Below, piece after piece: positions 34,354 to 43,826 of a stretch of DNA of 64,000 nt (its first letter is position 1; each line of letters starts with the position of its first letter). The translations under genes were made by a program, and so were the position numbers. The notes under the pieces are model-generated. The model saw nothing but the letters and a program-made list of their open reading frames with translations. It made no database searches and was not told where the DNA came from. The stretch comes from Oligoflexus sp. (GTDB lineage Bacteria; Bdellovibrionota_B; Oligoflexia; Oligoflexales; Oligoflexaceae), in contig NZ_DASTAT010000013.1 in assembly GCF_035712445.1 (NCBI RefSeq), positions 1 to 64,000 of the forward strand, in the 5' to 3' direction.

Positions 34354-34995
34354 TCAATCCAAAATATACCATTCTTTCCCCCAGAGAAACGCACGGAAGC
34401 CTGACTCACGAACTCTCTCCCTGGTAAGACATCCGGGAAGGGGGGCCAAACTCATCATCTGTATCGAAATACGTGAGTGTTTCCTGTGAATCGTCGAACC
34501 CTGAAACAACAACCCAGTGGAGCTTGGGAATGACCGCTCCTTCATACTCATCCATGCCTAGATAAAGCAAAGCACCCACGGGCTTTCCTTCAGTCAGTAG
34601 CTTCCTCACAAAGTTGAATGTGGAGAAATCCTGATAACTGGCTGAAGGCTCATAATGTCCAGTTCAACAGAACTCACGAGGGGAACACTAAAAGAAAGCT
34701 TCCCAAATTCCTGTTTCAGATTTTGATAGTTAACTGAGTGGCCGTAAGCTTTCAACATACGAGTCGATGAATTGACTCCACAGCTCCAGTCAGTATCCTG
34801 AACTTCCACTCCAGGAAGCCCCATTTGATGGTTAAATCGGAAGCACGCATCTTCCAACCAATCGCCTCCGTAAGCCAGGCAGTCCGCCTTTTTGTCTTCA
34901 CTTCTCTTTTCAACAAAATCCTTGCCAGGACAGCCGCTTATCAAAAGACCCAGGCAGGCCAGAATCAGGGATTTTGGGGAAATGAAAGGTGACAT
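34354..34995 (-). pseudogene. C39-like cysteine peptidase lipoprotein, two frameshifts
   Basis: Frame 1 (34995 to about 34660) encodes a lipoprotein signal ending LLISGC and a C39-type active-site segment DTDWSCGVNSSTRML. Near 34657-34661, reading shifts: the frame-1 end is missense, whereas the next frame gives GHYEPSASYQDFSTFNFV then LHWVVVSGFD (His) and YFDTDDEF (Asp). Adding one G in the GG run restores it. Near 34425-34435 a GAGAGAG run causes a second shift, after which ESGFRAFLWGKEWYILD completes the protein. Both shifts lie in simple repeats, so decay, phase switching or read errors are all possible. The region is AT-richer than neighbours. Confidence 0.7.
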
Positions 34996-35083
34996 CAGGG
35001 CTCAGTCTCTTCTTGTCTCGTCAAGGCTTGAGTTGACGGTGGGACGGAAGCAAAAACTCAGAAATTACCCCGGGGCGGTGGCA

Positions 35084-35827
35084 CTACTCCCCGGGCTCCT
35101 CCAAACCTTCGACGCTGAGGGCTTCCCAGTAAGGCAAAAGGGAAGTGGAGGTGCCGCTGGCTTCCAGCATCAGCCGGCTGACCTGCAGGATCTGCAGAAG
35201 CTTCAGCTGACCGGCCTCTTTCTGCTGCTGCAGTTCGGCCAACGCTTTTTTCAAGGGCGGCGCCAGCTGCGGGAAGTTTTGATCAATCCACTGCGGATCC
35301 TTGCGGGCCTTCACCAGAATTTGAACCAAATCCCCGGTTTGCTTTAAACCGTCCTCCAAAGCTTTTTGCAGATCAGGGCTGAGCTGCGGCTTCGCAATGG
35401 TCCTCAGGCTTTCCTGCCAGATCCGGGTATTCTCCTGCAGACTTTTTTCCAGGGAGCCTTTGATGGGAATTTTCAAGGCAAAGGGCGGAGCGGCATTCAG
35501 ACACTTGATGTGTTCTGCGGAGTAAACACAATTTTTCGCAGCATTGAAGAGTCCACGGAACACATAGCAGCGCTCGATATCCAAACCCCCTTCATCACAG
35601 CTGATGCAGAAGGTATCTTTCACCCGAACCGCGAGCTCGCATTGCGTCGGCAAACCTTGCCGGGTGCGGGGTCCCGTGGCTGCCGCCTGCTCCACAGCGT
35701 TTTTAGCGTCGCGTCCGCTCAGATCCAAGGGCGGATGAATCACGCGCTGCACATGGCCTTGAGGCCCGCAGCCCGCGAGGATGAAGGTGCCCCAAAGAAG
35801 GGCCGTGCTTTTGCGCAATGCATGCAT
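35084..35827 (-). CDS. Cysteine-containing lipoprotein, unknown
   Basis: The 247-residue protein starts MHALRKSTALLWGTFILAGC, a lipoprotein signal with a LAGC box. A segment with seven cysteines (CELAVRVKDTFCISCDEGG, RCYVF, NCVYSAEHIKC) follows near residues 60-110, then a helical, Gln/Leu-rich C-terminus. I recognise no family. No good ribosome site is visible before ATG 35827 or the longer start at 35857. It is divergent from tldD, 106 bases away. Confidence 0.6.
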   Translation of the reverse strand: MHALRKSTALLWGTFILAGCGPQGHVQRVIHPPLDLSGRDAKNAVEQAAATGPRTRQGLPTQCELAVRVKDTFCISCDEGGLDIERCYVFRGLFNAAKNCVYSAEHIKCLNAAPPFALKIPIKGSLEKSLQENTRIWQESLRTIAKPQLSPDLQKALEDGLKQTGDLVQILVKARKDPQWIDQNFPQLAPPLKKALAELQQQKEAGQLKLLQILQVSRLMLEASGTSTSLLPYWEALSVEGLEEPGE

Positions 35828-35933
35828 AGGGGAAAGCCTTTGCGGCGGTGACTCCATAATTATGACTCATTTACGGGGACCCTGCAAATTGCTATGGGTC
35901 GAAGAGGTCCCCTGACAGATGGAAGGATGGTTT

Positions 35934-37376
35934 ATGCAGGTTTCGGATGCTTTGGCGGTCCTGCGCCCTTTGGCAACTGGCGTCGATTTTTTCGAATTGC
36001 GCTGGATGCGGCGTTCCCATGAGCAGCTCCAGGTTCGCCAGGACGTGGTGGAACCCCCGCGCCTGATCGAGGATGCTGGCTTCATGCTCACTGTGTATCA
36101 GGGCGGAGCCGCGGGTTATGCGGCGACAGCTGATACGTCGCGCGCCGGTGTGGAAGAAGCCTTCCGGACCGCCCTGCGACGCGCGGAAATCAGCCGCGGC
36201 TGGTCGGTGACGCATTATTCGCCCGAGCATTTGCAGGCAGAAAAAGGCCGGTACCAATCACCCACTCAAAAACCGTGGGAAAACGTGCCGCTGCAGGAGC
36301 GTATCGATCTCCTGCGCGAACTCTGCCTTGATCTGAAAAAGAATGATGCGCGCTTTGTCGACCACCAGGCGCAGCTGCATCGGCGACGCTGGGATATGCA
36401 TCTGGTGAATTCCCTGGGAACGGATATCGAGCAGACCTTTGATATGGTGAATCCGATGCTGTCGGTGACCGTCCATGACAAGGGCGTGACCGAGATGCGC
36501 AGCATGAATGGGCACTCGGCCTGTCGTCAGGGTGGTTTTGAAGTCCTGGATCACATGGGCTATCGGGCAGCAGCGCATAAGATTCATGAGGAGGCTTTGC
36601 AGCTCCTCTATGCCCCGAACTGTCCGACGGGTGTCATGGATCTTCTTTTGGCGCCGGATCAGATGATACTTCAGATTCATGAATCCATCGGTCATCCGCT
36701 TGAGATTGACCGCATCCTGGGCGATGAACGCAACTATGCGGGCACAAGCTTCGTGCGGCCCGAGATGTTTGGGAGCTATCAGTATGGCTCCGAACATTTG
36801 AATGTGACCTTCGATCCGCATCGCGATCATGAGTTCGCATCCTACCTTTTTGATGATGCGGGCACGCGGGCGGAGAAAACTTTTCTGATTCAGAAGGGAT
36901 TGCTCGTTGCAGGCCTGGGCGGTCAGCTTTCGCAGCAAAGATCCGGGCTTCCCGGTGTTGCGAATGCGCGTTCTGTATCGTGGAATCGACCGGCGATTGA
37001 TCGGATGGCGAATCTGAATATCGAGCCGGGACCTCATTCCCTTGATGCTATGATCGCCGCGACCGAACGCGGTATTTCCATGGAAACAAATTGTTCGTGG
37101 TCCATAGATGATTCACGGAATAAATTTCAGTTTGGCTGCGAGTATGCGCGGCTCATTGAAAATGGAAAGCTGGGAGCGGTCGTGCGGAAGCCCAATTATA
37201 GGGGTATTTCGGCCAGCTTTTGGCGCAATTTAAAGATGGTCGGCAACGCCGGAACCAGCGATATTCTAGGGACCGCTTATTGCGGAAAAGGTGAGCCGAA
37301 TCAGGCTATTACCGTGGGTCACGCCTCACCCGCCTGTCTTTTCTCTGGGGTGGAAGTGTTTGGAGGCGAGGGATGA
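35934..37376 (+). CDS. tldD: TldD-family metalloprotease subunit
   Basis: The 480-residue protein has the TldD zinc motif HESIGH (residues 249-254) and the later conserved cysteine region NCSWSIDDSRNKFQFGCEYARLIENGK. TldD pairs with PmbA/TldE to form a heterodimeric peptidase that removes leaders or degrades extended peptides, as in microcin B17 maturation. GGAAGG is well placed for ATG 35934 rather than the ATG at 35919. It overlaps the partner gene by 4 bases. Confidence 0.93.
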   Translation: MQVSDALAVLRPLATGVDFFELRWMRRSHEQLQVRQDVVEPPRLIEDAGFMLTVYQGGAAGYAATADTSRAGVEEAFRTALRRAEISRGWSVTHYSPEHLQAEKGRYQSPTQKPWENVPLQERIDLLRELCLDLKKNDARFVDHQAQLHRRRWDMHLVNSLGTDIEQTFDMVNPMLSVTVHDKGVTEMRSMNGHSACRQGGFEVLDHMGYRAAAHKIHEEALQLLYAPNCPTGVMDLLLAPDQMILQIHESIGHPLEIDRILGDERNYAGTSFVRPEMFGSYQYGSEHLNVTFDPHRDHEFASYLFDDAGTRAEKTFLIQKGLLVAGLGGQLSQQRSGLPGVANARSVSWNRPAIDRMANLNIEPGPHSLDAMIAATERGISMETNCSWSIDDSRNKFQFGCEYARLIENGKLGAVVRKPNYRGISASFWRNLKMVGNAGTSDILGTAYCGKGEPNQAITVGHASPACLFSGVEVFGGEG

Positions 37377-38698
37377 AAAAGGCCTATTTTTACGAGCTGA
37401 TGGACAAAGCCGAGGCCTCCTTGCAAAAGGGCGAGGAACTCCTCCTGTCATTTCAGGGTGAAGACTCAGAATTTTGCCGTTTCAACCAGGGCAAGGTTCG
37501 GCAGATCGGCAAGGTGCAGCATGATCGCCTTCAGGTCCGGCTTATCAAAGATCAGCGGCATGCGACCTGCGAGCTGACACTGGCGGGACAGAGCGCGGAA
37601 GATGCGCTGCGTGTGAAGAATACCCTTCAGAGTTTGCGGCAGATGATTCCTCTCCTGCCCGCGGATCCTTATCTCCTGATCAACCGTGAACCCAAATCAA
37701 GCGAGAGACTGGAGAAGAATCGACTCCCGTCTTTGGAACAATGGACTACAGCGATTCGTCAGGAAACTCAGGCTTTGGATTTTGTCGGCATTCAGGCCGC
37801 GGGCGGAATTTATCGCGGCTTTGCCAATACTCTGGGTCAAAGGAACTGGTACGAGAACTACAGCTTCAATCTTGATTGGAGCGTTTATCACGCTGCGGAT
37901 AAAGCTGTTAAAGCGAACTATGCGGGGCTTGAATGGGATGATGCAGTCCTGAAAACAAAAATGCAAAGCTGCCGTGAACAGCTGGAGCATCTGAAAAAAC
38001 CCGCGGTCACCATCAAGCCCGGATCATACCGCGTGTACCTGACTCCCAGCGCCCTCGCTGAAGTCATCAGCCTTTTGGAGTGGCGTTCGTTCGGCGTCAA
38101 ATCCCAGCGCACCAAATCCTCACCTTTGCGGCGTTTGGTGGACGGTGAGCAGCAACTCGCTTCGATGATCCACCTCTCGGAAGACGTCGCCGGAGGGGTC
38201 GCACCCGATTTTGATGACTTCGGTTTCACCAAGCCCGATGCTGTCAACCTTATCAACAGCGGCCAGCATCAAGGCGCTCTGGTTTCCGCCCGCAGCAGCC
38301 GTGAGTATCAGCTGGCACCCACCGGAGCCCATGAAGGCGAGTCACCCGAATCCCTTTATTTAAAGCCTGGAACGCTGAAGGCCTCATCCATCCTGAAAGA
38401 ACTGGGCGACGGGCTCTACATCAGTAACCTTTGGTACATGAACTTCTCGGACGCCGAAGCCTGCCGCATGACCGGCATGACCCGCTTTGCCACGTTCTGG
38501 GTGCAAGGCGGCCAGATTCAAGGTCCGGTGAACGTGATGCGCTTTGATGAATCGCTCTATCGCATGCTTGGTGAAAACCTCGTGGGCCTCACCGATCACA
38601 GTGAGATGATCCTGAGCAGCAGCACCTACGATAGTCGCTCGACCCACAGTCAGCGCCTGCCGGGAGCTTTGATCGATCGCTTTGCCTTCACTCTTTAG
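37373..38698 (+). CDS. pmbA: PmbA/TldE-family partner subunit
   Basis: The 441-residue protein is the TldE-type partner: it lacks the HExxxH motif, as expected, and contains family features FGFTKPDAVNLINSG and GLYISNLWYMNFSDAEACRMTGMTRFATFWVQGGQIQGPVNVMRFDESLYRMLG. It is translated from ATGA overlapping tldD. Together they form the TldDE peptidase. The 3' end runs into an opposing fragment of an M28 peptidase gene. Confidence 0.92.
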   Translation: MKKAYFYELMDKAEASLQKGEELLLSFQGEDSEFCRFNQGKVRQIGKVQHDRLQVRLIKDQRHATCELTLAGQSAEDALRVKNTLQSLRQMIPLLPADPYLLINREPKSSERLEKNRLPSLEQWTTAIRQETQALDFVGIQAAGGIYRGFANTLGQRNWYENYSFNLDWSVYHAADKAVKANYAGLEWDDAVLKTKMQSCREQLEHLKKPAVTIKPGSYRVYLTPSALAEVISLLEWRSFGVKSQRTKSSPLRRLVDGEQQLASMIHLSEDVAGGVAPDFDDFGFTKPDAVNLINSGQHQGALVSARSSREYQLAPTGAHEGESPESLYLKPGTLKASSILKELGDGLYISNLWYMNFSDAEACRMTGMTRFATFWVQGGQIQGPVNVMRFDESLYRMLGENLVGLTDHSEMILSSSTYDSRSTHSQRLPGALIDRFAFTL

Positions 38699-39001
38699 GA
38701 ATGAGACCGTGCACAGCCTGGACAAGTTGGGTGTCCTGAAAGGCGGTTCCTCCAGATTCCATGCCACGAGTTCCACGGGAACAGGCGGAGGCTGAGCACT
38801 CAGAATGCGCGCCAATTCCAAAAGAACTGCAACGCCGCTGCCGTTATCATCGGCCCCTGGTGTGGTCTCCAATCGTGAGGCATCCGCGAGTGAAAGATCA
38901 GCCTTCTCATGAACTCCAATCAAAGGCTGCATGGTATGGATCAAAATTGGAGAGACAAGCAGCCCACCAACGATAACTCCAATGGCGATACCACGGAACA
39001 T
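38699..39001 (-). pseudogene. M28-type peptidase remnant
   Basis: An open frame starts at ATG 39001 after GAGG and encodes a membrane segment (GIAIGVIVGGLLVSPILI), then TTPGADDNGSGVAVLLELARIL and LEEPPFRTPN, which are the metal-binding and Glu segments of M28 aminopeptidases. The first metal-ligand region (normally HYDS just before) is not recognisable, and the C-terminal half is absent. Past about 38699 the frame continues antisense into pmbA, which is not functional sequence. The gene looks internally deleted and truncated, perhaps by the event that joined it to pmbA. Confidence 0.7.
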
Positions 39002-39014
39002 GCGTGAGGACCTC

Positions 39015-39638
39015 TCAGTCATCCAAAAAAGTCACCACTCCGGTGGCCAGATCCAAAACCGAGCCGATGATTTTCAGACGACCGAGGCTCACCATTTCCT
39101 CGATGATACGGCTGGAGTGGGAGAGCTGGCTGACGGATGCGCGCACGTTGGCTTCGACGGCGCGATCGGCTTTTTCCTCGTCGCTGATATTCTTGATTTT
39201 GGCGATCGTGTAGATGTGAGGCTTGATGCGGTTGACGATGTCATTGAGGCCCTCGGTGGAAAGGGCTTCCTTGGTTTCGATGTGCCTGAGGGTAGCCCGG
39301 ACGGCGCCGCAAAGGGTATGACCCATCACCATCACAAGCGGAGTGCCGAAGGTGATGGCAGCGAATTCCACGCTGCCGACAAGCGAGGGAGCCACGATAT
39401 TGCCGGCCACGCGGATGACGAAGACATCTCCCAGGTCCTGATCGAAGATGAGTTCCACAGGAGCCCGCGAATCCGAGCAGCAAAGGACGACGGCATGGGG
39501 TGACTGTCCGACTCTGGCATATTCCTTCAGCTTGCTGAGCGAGGACTGTGAAGAGTGCAGGGAAGTTCCTGCCAGAAATCTCTGATTCCCTGCTCGAAAT
39601 GCTTCAATGACCTGAGCCTGTTTCGCTTGATAATCCAT
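39015..39638 (-). CDS. Beta-class carbonic anhydrase
   Basis: The 207-residue protein has the zinc-binding CSDSR and HTLCGA motifs of beta carbonic anhydrases, with EFAAITFGTPLVMVMGH between. It interconverts carbon dioxide and bicarbonate in the cytoplasm. ATG 39638 has GGAGG five bases upstream; the longer in-frame start does not. Its stop codon overlaps the M28 remnant region. Confidence 0.93.
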   Translation of the reverse strand: MDYQAKQAQVIEAFRAGNQRFLAGTSLHSSQSSLSKLKEYARVGQSPHAVVLCCSDSRAPVELIFDQDLGDVFVIRVAGNIVAPSLVGSVEFAAITFGTPLVMVMGHTLCGAVRATLRHIETKEALSTEGLNDIVNRIKPHIYTIAKIKNISDEEKADRAVEANVRASVSQLSHSSRIIEEMVSLGRLKIIGSVLDLATGVVTFLDD

Positions 39639-39681
39639 CCCATCCTCCATGAGCCGTTTCCTAGGCTCTAACGGACTGGGC

Positions 39682-39716
39682 AAAAAAAAACAAGCCTGAG
39701 CAGAAACTCAGGCTTG
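39682..39716 (-). terminator. Strong rho-independent terminator after M23 peptidase gene
   Basis: On the minus strand a perfect 10-bp stem (CAAGCCTGAG/CTCAGGCTTG) with a 6-base loop is followed by nine U residues. It lies 18 bases past the stop at 39734, so it ends the M23 peptidase transcript just before carbonic anhydrase begins. Confidence 0.93.
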
Positions 39717-39733
39717 CAGATTTGTCGGGCTTT

Positions 39734-41026
39734 TCAGCGAATCACAGAAGCATCAGACCCGGTAGGATGGGTTTCCGAGGCCGGTGGATCCTGCTGTGCC
39801 AGCTGCCAGTCGGGAAGCGTACGCATCACGTTTTGGACGAGCTGGTTAAACTTGGGCAGCTGATTTTTTGCGATCGGCTCAGCGGCGGGGAAACGCAGAC
39901 CCAGAGGATCCGTGTAAGCCCCATTTTCATAGAATGCAAAGTGAAGGTGCGGTCCGGTGGCAAGGCCTGTGGAACCGACGTAACCAATCACCTGGCCTTG
40001 CTCCACGGTCGAACCCCTGCGCAGACCCGTCGCGAAACCCTTCAGATGCAGATAAGCGGTCGAATAGGTTCCATTATGACGAATCTTGATCATGTTGCCC
40101 GATCCACCGTTGCGGCCGATGGATTCGATCGTGCCATGACCCACAGCCATGACCGGCGTTCCGGGAGGTGCACCATAGTCGACACCATTATGCGGGCGAT
40201 GAATATGCAGCACGGGATGGAACCGGCTGCGCGAGAAACCCGAGGTGATGCGACCGAATTTGATCGGACTCTTGATGAACATGCGCTTCAGGCTTTGGCC
40301 ATTCGGGAAATAATACGAAGCGTTCTCGCCTTCCGCGGGATAACGGATGCCCGTGAAAAGCTGGCCGTTGTTTTCATATTCCGCGACCAGGATATTGCCC
40401 CAGCCGATGACCTTGTCATCGACCATCTTCTGCTCAACGGTCAAACGCCAGCGATCGCCGCGCTTCACTTCGCGGTTGAAGTCGATCTGCCAGGCGAAAA
40501 CTTCAGCGAGGTTGGTGATCAGGGAAGGATCCATCCCGACGAATTCAGCGGATTCCCAAAGGCTGCTGCTGACGAAGCCGTGGAAGGTTTTTTGGACGAC
40601 GCTGATCGGATGCTCGATTCTGGTTGCCGTCCACTCAAGCCCGGGGCCGTTTCTTTCAATCACCAGGCTTGAGTCGGCGGCGTACCTCAAGGCCAGTTTC
40701 AAAGGCGTATTTCTCTCGGGCCCGTCCCATGTGATTTCAAACATGGTTTCCGATGCAACGTCCTGCAGCGGAAGAACAGGCTTCGCGGCTTTCACGAGTT
40801 CCAATATAGTCTGGGGAAAAAGACCTTCGCTCTTCAGCGTTTGATACATGCTGGAGCCTTTTTCGACCGTATGTTGGGTTACAAACGCAGCCGGGGCTTC
40901 GAGTTTGCTGGTTGTCACAGCTGGGCTTACAGTGCGTGGCTGAACGCTGTCGTGATCTTGAGACGGATTGCATGCGGGCTGAAGGCATAGAATTGCAGCC
41001 ATAGCGCAGCTGCGCAATTTGAACAT
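39734..41026 (-). CDS. M23-family metallopeptidase lipoprotein (MepM-like)
   Basis: The 430-residue protein starts with a lipoprotein signal ending LQPAC. An N-terminal OapA/LysM-like region (about 48-140) leads to the M23 domain with zinc ligands in HNGVDYGAPPGTPV and the GPHLHF motif, plus HNGTYSTAYLHL. Such enzymes cut peptidoglycan cross-links and make room for growth or division. AGGAGG is 8 bases before the ATG. A strong terminator follows it. Both Zn motifs look intact, so activity is likely. Confidence 0.9.
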   Translation of the reverse strand: MFKLRSCAMAAILCLQPACNPSQDHDSVQPRTVSPAVTTSKLEAPAAFVTQHTVEKGSSMYQTLKSEGLFPQTILELVKAAKPVLPLQDVASETMFEITWDGPERNTPLKLALRYAADSSLVIERNGPGLEWTATRIEHPISVVQKTFHGFVSSSLWESAEFVGMDPSLITNLAEVFAWQIDFNREVKRGDRWRLTVEQKMVDDKVIGWGNILVAEYENNGQLFTGIRYPAEGENASYYFPNGQSLKRMFIKSPIKFGRITSGFSRSRFHPVLHIHRPHNGVDYGAPPGTPVMAVGHGTIESIGRNGGSGNMIKIRHNGTYSTAYLHLKGFATGLRRGSTVEQGQVIGYVGSTGLATGPHLHFAFYENGAYTDPLGLRFPAAEPIAKNQLPKFNQLVQNVMRTLPDWQLAQQDPPASETHPTGSDASVIR

Positions 41027-41144
41027 GCCAGTTCCCTCCTTTGAGTTGAAATTCCATTATAACCCAACAGGTCATGAAGTCGACAAGGGAACCAGCAAAA
41101 TCCCTACGTGTCAACCCAGAAAAGCCGGGTGCATTCCCTTAGAA

Positions 41145-41975
41145 CTATCTCCATTCCTTGGCCTGCTTGGCCCGTGCGATAGGAGCTGCGGTGAGTGATG
41201 CAGATGGCACATAATAGCCATCGGATGTACGAGACCATTCACCTTCTTCATTGACCAACGGATGATCACCCTGCTCCAGGTTTCGCAGAGTTGCACCATT
41301 GGGTTTATCGTACAGTTTGGATCCACCGGGCGTTACATAACGCACAACGCCGCCGGTCGTCACCGCGCCAGAGCCTGGCGCTGTCGGATTTTCGGCAACA
41401 GGGGCAAGGACGCTGTCGGGCGCCTCTGCGGCCAGCCCATTATCCGTTGCGCCTTTATTGATATCTGGTGACTCCAGAATATCGTCACCAGCGCCATTGA
41501 TCAATGCACCATCGCCTTGATTGGCCGCATTCAGTCCGAAATTATTGTTACCAAGGCCGGTATTACCGTTTGCGCCAAGATTATTGTTCGCGCCCCCGCC
41601 GTTCGGATTGTTGCCGAACAGATTCCCCTGATTATTGCCGCCTTCCGCGAAGTTGGCGTTATTGCCGTTTAAGAAATCCTCATCCGCAGCGTTATTGATC
41701 GCTTCACCATCACTGCCGCCGTTTTCTGCGCCCTGGTTGTTGCCAGCCATATTATTTTCAGCGCCATTGATCGCGTCTTCACCGCCAGCTTCATTCAGAC
41801 CGGCATTATTTTCCGCCATTTCCTCTTCGTCGGCATTGGCTGCAGCATTGCCATCGCTGGGTTGCACCGGATCTTCGGTGGGATCTATGCCGCCTCCGAA
41901 GCAGCCCACCAGATTAAGCGAGATGATGAGTGAGAAGAGCATGAGCACGGGTTTGCGAACGTTGTGCACCTTCAT
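41145..41975 (-). CDS. Asn/Gly-rich lipoprotein with C-terminal SH3-like domain
   Basis: The 276-residue protein has a lipoprotein signal ending LNLVGC at residue 25. Residues about 35-175 are low complexity, rich in Asn, Gly, Ala, Glu (for example GNNQGNLFGNNPNGGG, GANGNTGLGNNNFGLN). The last 60 residues look like a bacterial SH3-type fold (KLYDKPNGATLRNLEQGD then EGEWSRTSDGYYVPSASL), as used to bind peptidoglycan or proteins. AGGA lies 6 bases before ATG 41975. It is divergent from recJ and 118 bases from the M23 gene, so a cell-wall role is plausible. Confidence 0.75.
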   Translation of the reverse strand: MKVHNVRKPVLMLFSLIISLNLVGCFGGGIDPTEDPVQPSDGNAAANADEEEMAENNAGLNEAGGEDAINGAENNMAGNNQGAENGGSDGEAINNAADEDFLNGNNANFAEGGNNQGNLFGNNPNGGGANNNLGANGNTGLGNNNFGLNAANQGDGALINGAGDDILESPDINKGATDNGLAAEAPDSVLAPVAENPTAPGSGAVTTGGVVRYVTPGGSKLYDKPNGATLRNLEQGDHPLVNEEGEWSRTSDGYYVPSASLTAAPIARAKQAKEWR

Positions 41976-42132
41976 GACGTCCTGTCCTTTATCTCTGAAA
42001 GCCGCTCGCCCCGCATCCTGCAAGGCGATGAATAATGATCTTTCGCAAATCATCTCGGCACAGCCCGGCAAAACTTTAGCCGTGGAAGGCAGAATCTGCC
42101 CCTGCTATGATCCGGTACCGGAGGAAACAGGA

Positions 42133-43776
42133 GTGGGTCAAAAATTTCAGAAGTGGTCAGCGCATCAGGATGAGCGTCCGCGCAACCTGGCCGATATTTC
42201 CCAAATCATTCGAAAAAATCGGCAGTTCTCGGCGATCGACCAACTCCAGTATGGAGATTATGGCCTTCTCGATGCTGTCGCTGTGATCAGTGAGGCGATC
42301 CGTCAAGGTAAACGCATCGCCCTTTATGCGGATTACGATGTCGATGGCACCATGAGTTGTGTCAGCTGGATTTGGTTCTTCGAGGCCCTCGGCTTCACGA
42401 ACTTCACCTGGTATATCCCCTGCCGCTTTGAAGAGGGCTACGGGCTGAATTTGCAAGCCGTGCAGCATTTAATAGATGATGAGAAAGCGGATGTGATCAT
42501 CACGATGGACACCGGCATCACGGCCAACCGTGAGGCGGCGTACTGCAAAGACCGCGGCGTCATCTTCGTGTGTACGGATCACCATAAAATCCAACCGGAA
42601 AAGATGCCGGATTGCATTATCCTCAATCCCAAGATGCATCCGAGCCCTGATTACCAGGAGCTCTGCGGTGCCGGCATCACCTTTGTCCTGCTCAGGAAAC
42701 TGGCTCAGCAGTTCGCTGTTCCGGCCCAGGCGTGGAACGATATCCTGGCTTTGGTCGGGATGGCCACGATCTGCGATGTGGTGCCCTTGAACGGTGTCAA
42801 TCATAAGCTCGCGAATATGGGCGTCCGCTCGCTGCTGAAAAGCGACCGGAAGGTGCTGCGGCGTCTCAAGGAAGCCTGTGCCCTGGACAAGGGTCTTGAT
42901 GAAAAGGACGTGGGCTTTCGCATCGGTCCCCGGATCAATGCGGTCGGACGGCTGCATCACGCCCGCGAGGTGATCCATGCCTTCATTCATAACGATCCCG
43001 AAGCCCTCGTGAGTTTCATGGATACCTGCAACGAAGAGCGGAAGCTCATTCAAAATCGCATTGTGCGCGAAGCCCAGGTCCTGGCGCGGGAGCATGCGGA
43101 CGAGCCGGTGCTGTTCCTGGGATCCGAAGGCTGGCACACAGGCGTTGTGGGGATTGCCGCCAGTAAAATCGCCGAAAGCTTCTGGCGTCCCACTTGGCTC
43201 TTTGAAAGGCAGGAAGAGGTCTGCAAGGGTTCCGCCCGATCCATTCCGGGTTTTGATGTGACGGATGCCATGGCCGCGGCCGGACACCTCTTTGAAAAAT
43301 TCGGCGGGCACCGGGCAGCGGGCGGCTTCACCTTCAAACGCGAGAATGAAGAGGCGATCCGCGCGGCTTTGATTCAGTATGCCCAGCAGGTCAGGGCGAT
43401 CCATCCCGATATCTGGACCAGCAAGGTCCATTATGATTGCGAGGTTCCCGGGCATCTTCTGCACCTCGACCTTGCCTATGAGCTTGAGCACATGAAACCC
43501 TTCGGCCACGGTTTCGAAGAGCCGCTCTTCTGCATGGAAGGCGAGGTGAAAAATGTTCGCTTCCTTCAGGATCGGGCCACGGGTGAACCGAAGCACACCT
43601 CCGTGATGGTGATCCCGGATGGTGGCGCGATGCAAAAGATCATGTTCTTTCATGATGTGATCGAAGGTTTGGAATTTGCCAAACGCGCCCGTTTTTTAGT
43701 CTATGCGGGAAAGAACACCTTCCGTGGCCAGACTTCGCTCTCGCTCATGGGAAAGGACTGGGAACCGATTCCTTGA
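42133..43776 (+). CDS. recJ: Single-stranded-DNA exonuclease RecJ-like
   Basis: RecJ degrades single-stranded DNA 5'-to-3' in recombination and mismatch repair. The DHH-family motifs YADYDVDGTMS, TMDTGIT and TDHH are present, followed by the DHHA1 segment GEGWHTGVVGIAASKIA-like and GGHRAAGGFTF. The 547-residue size fits RecJ. The GTG at 42133 has GGAGG 8 bases upstream and yields about 70 residues before the first motif, as in E. coli RecJ. An ATG at 42028 is also in frame. Confidence 0.88.
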   Translation: MGQKFQKWSAHQDERPRNLADISQIIRKNRQFSAIDQLQYGDYGLLDAVAVISEAIRQGKRIALYADYDVDGTMSCVSWIWFFEALGFTNFTWYIPCRFEEGYGLNLQAVQHLIDDEKADVIITMDTGITANREAAYCKDRGVIFVCTDHHKIQPEKMPDCIILNPKMHPSPDYQELCGAGITFVLLRKLAQQFAVPAQAWNDILALVGMATICDVVPLNGVNHKLANMGVRSLLKSDRKVLRRLKEACALDKGLDEKDVGFRIGPRINAVGRLHHAREVIHAFIHNDPEALVSFMDTCNEERKLIQNRIVREAQVLAREHADEPVLFLGSEGWHTGVVGIAASKIAESFWRPTWLFERQEEVCKGSARSIPGFDVTDAMAAAGHLFEKFGGHRAAGGFTFKRENEEAIRAALIQYAQQVRAIHPDIWTSKVHYDCEVPGHLLHLDLAYELEHMKPFGHGFEEPLFCMEGEVKNVRFLQDRATGEPKHTSVMVIPDGGAMQKIMFFHDVIEGLEFAKRARFLVYAGKNTFRGQTSLSLMGKDWEPIP

Positions 43777-43826
43777 AGGTTTAAAATGGGTAAGCCCCAT
43801 TTTTGGACAACGCAAAGGAATGCATC

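Noticed and set aside
38384..38698. Extension of the M28 frame antisense into pmbA
   Set aside because: PmbA is well supported there; the extension has no M28 residues.
41635..42132. Long N-terminal extension of RecJ
   Set aside because: It is antisense to the Asn-rich lipoprotein and has low-complexity Ala/Ser/Pro content not seen in RecJ.
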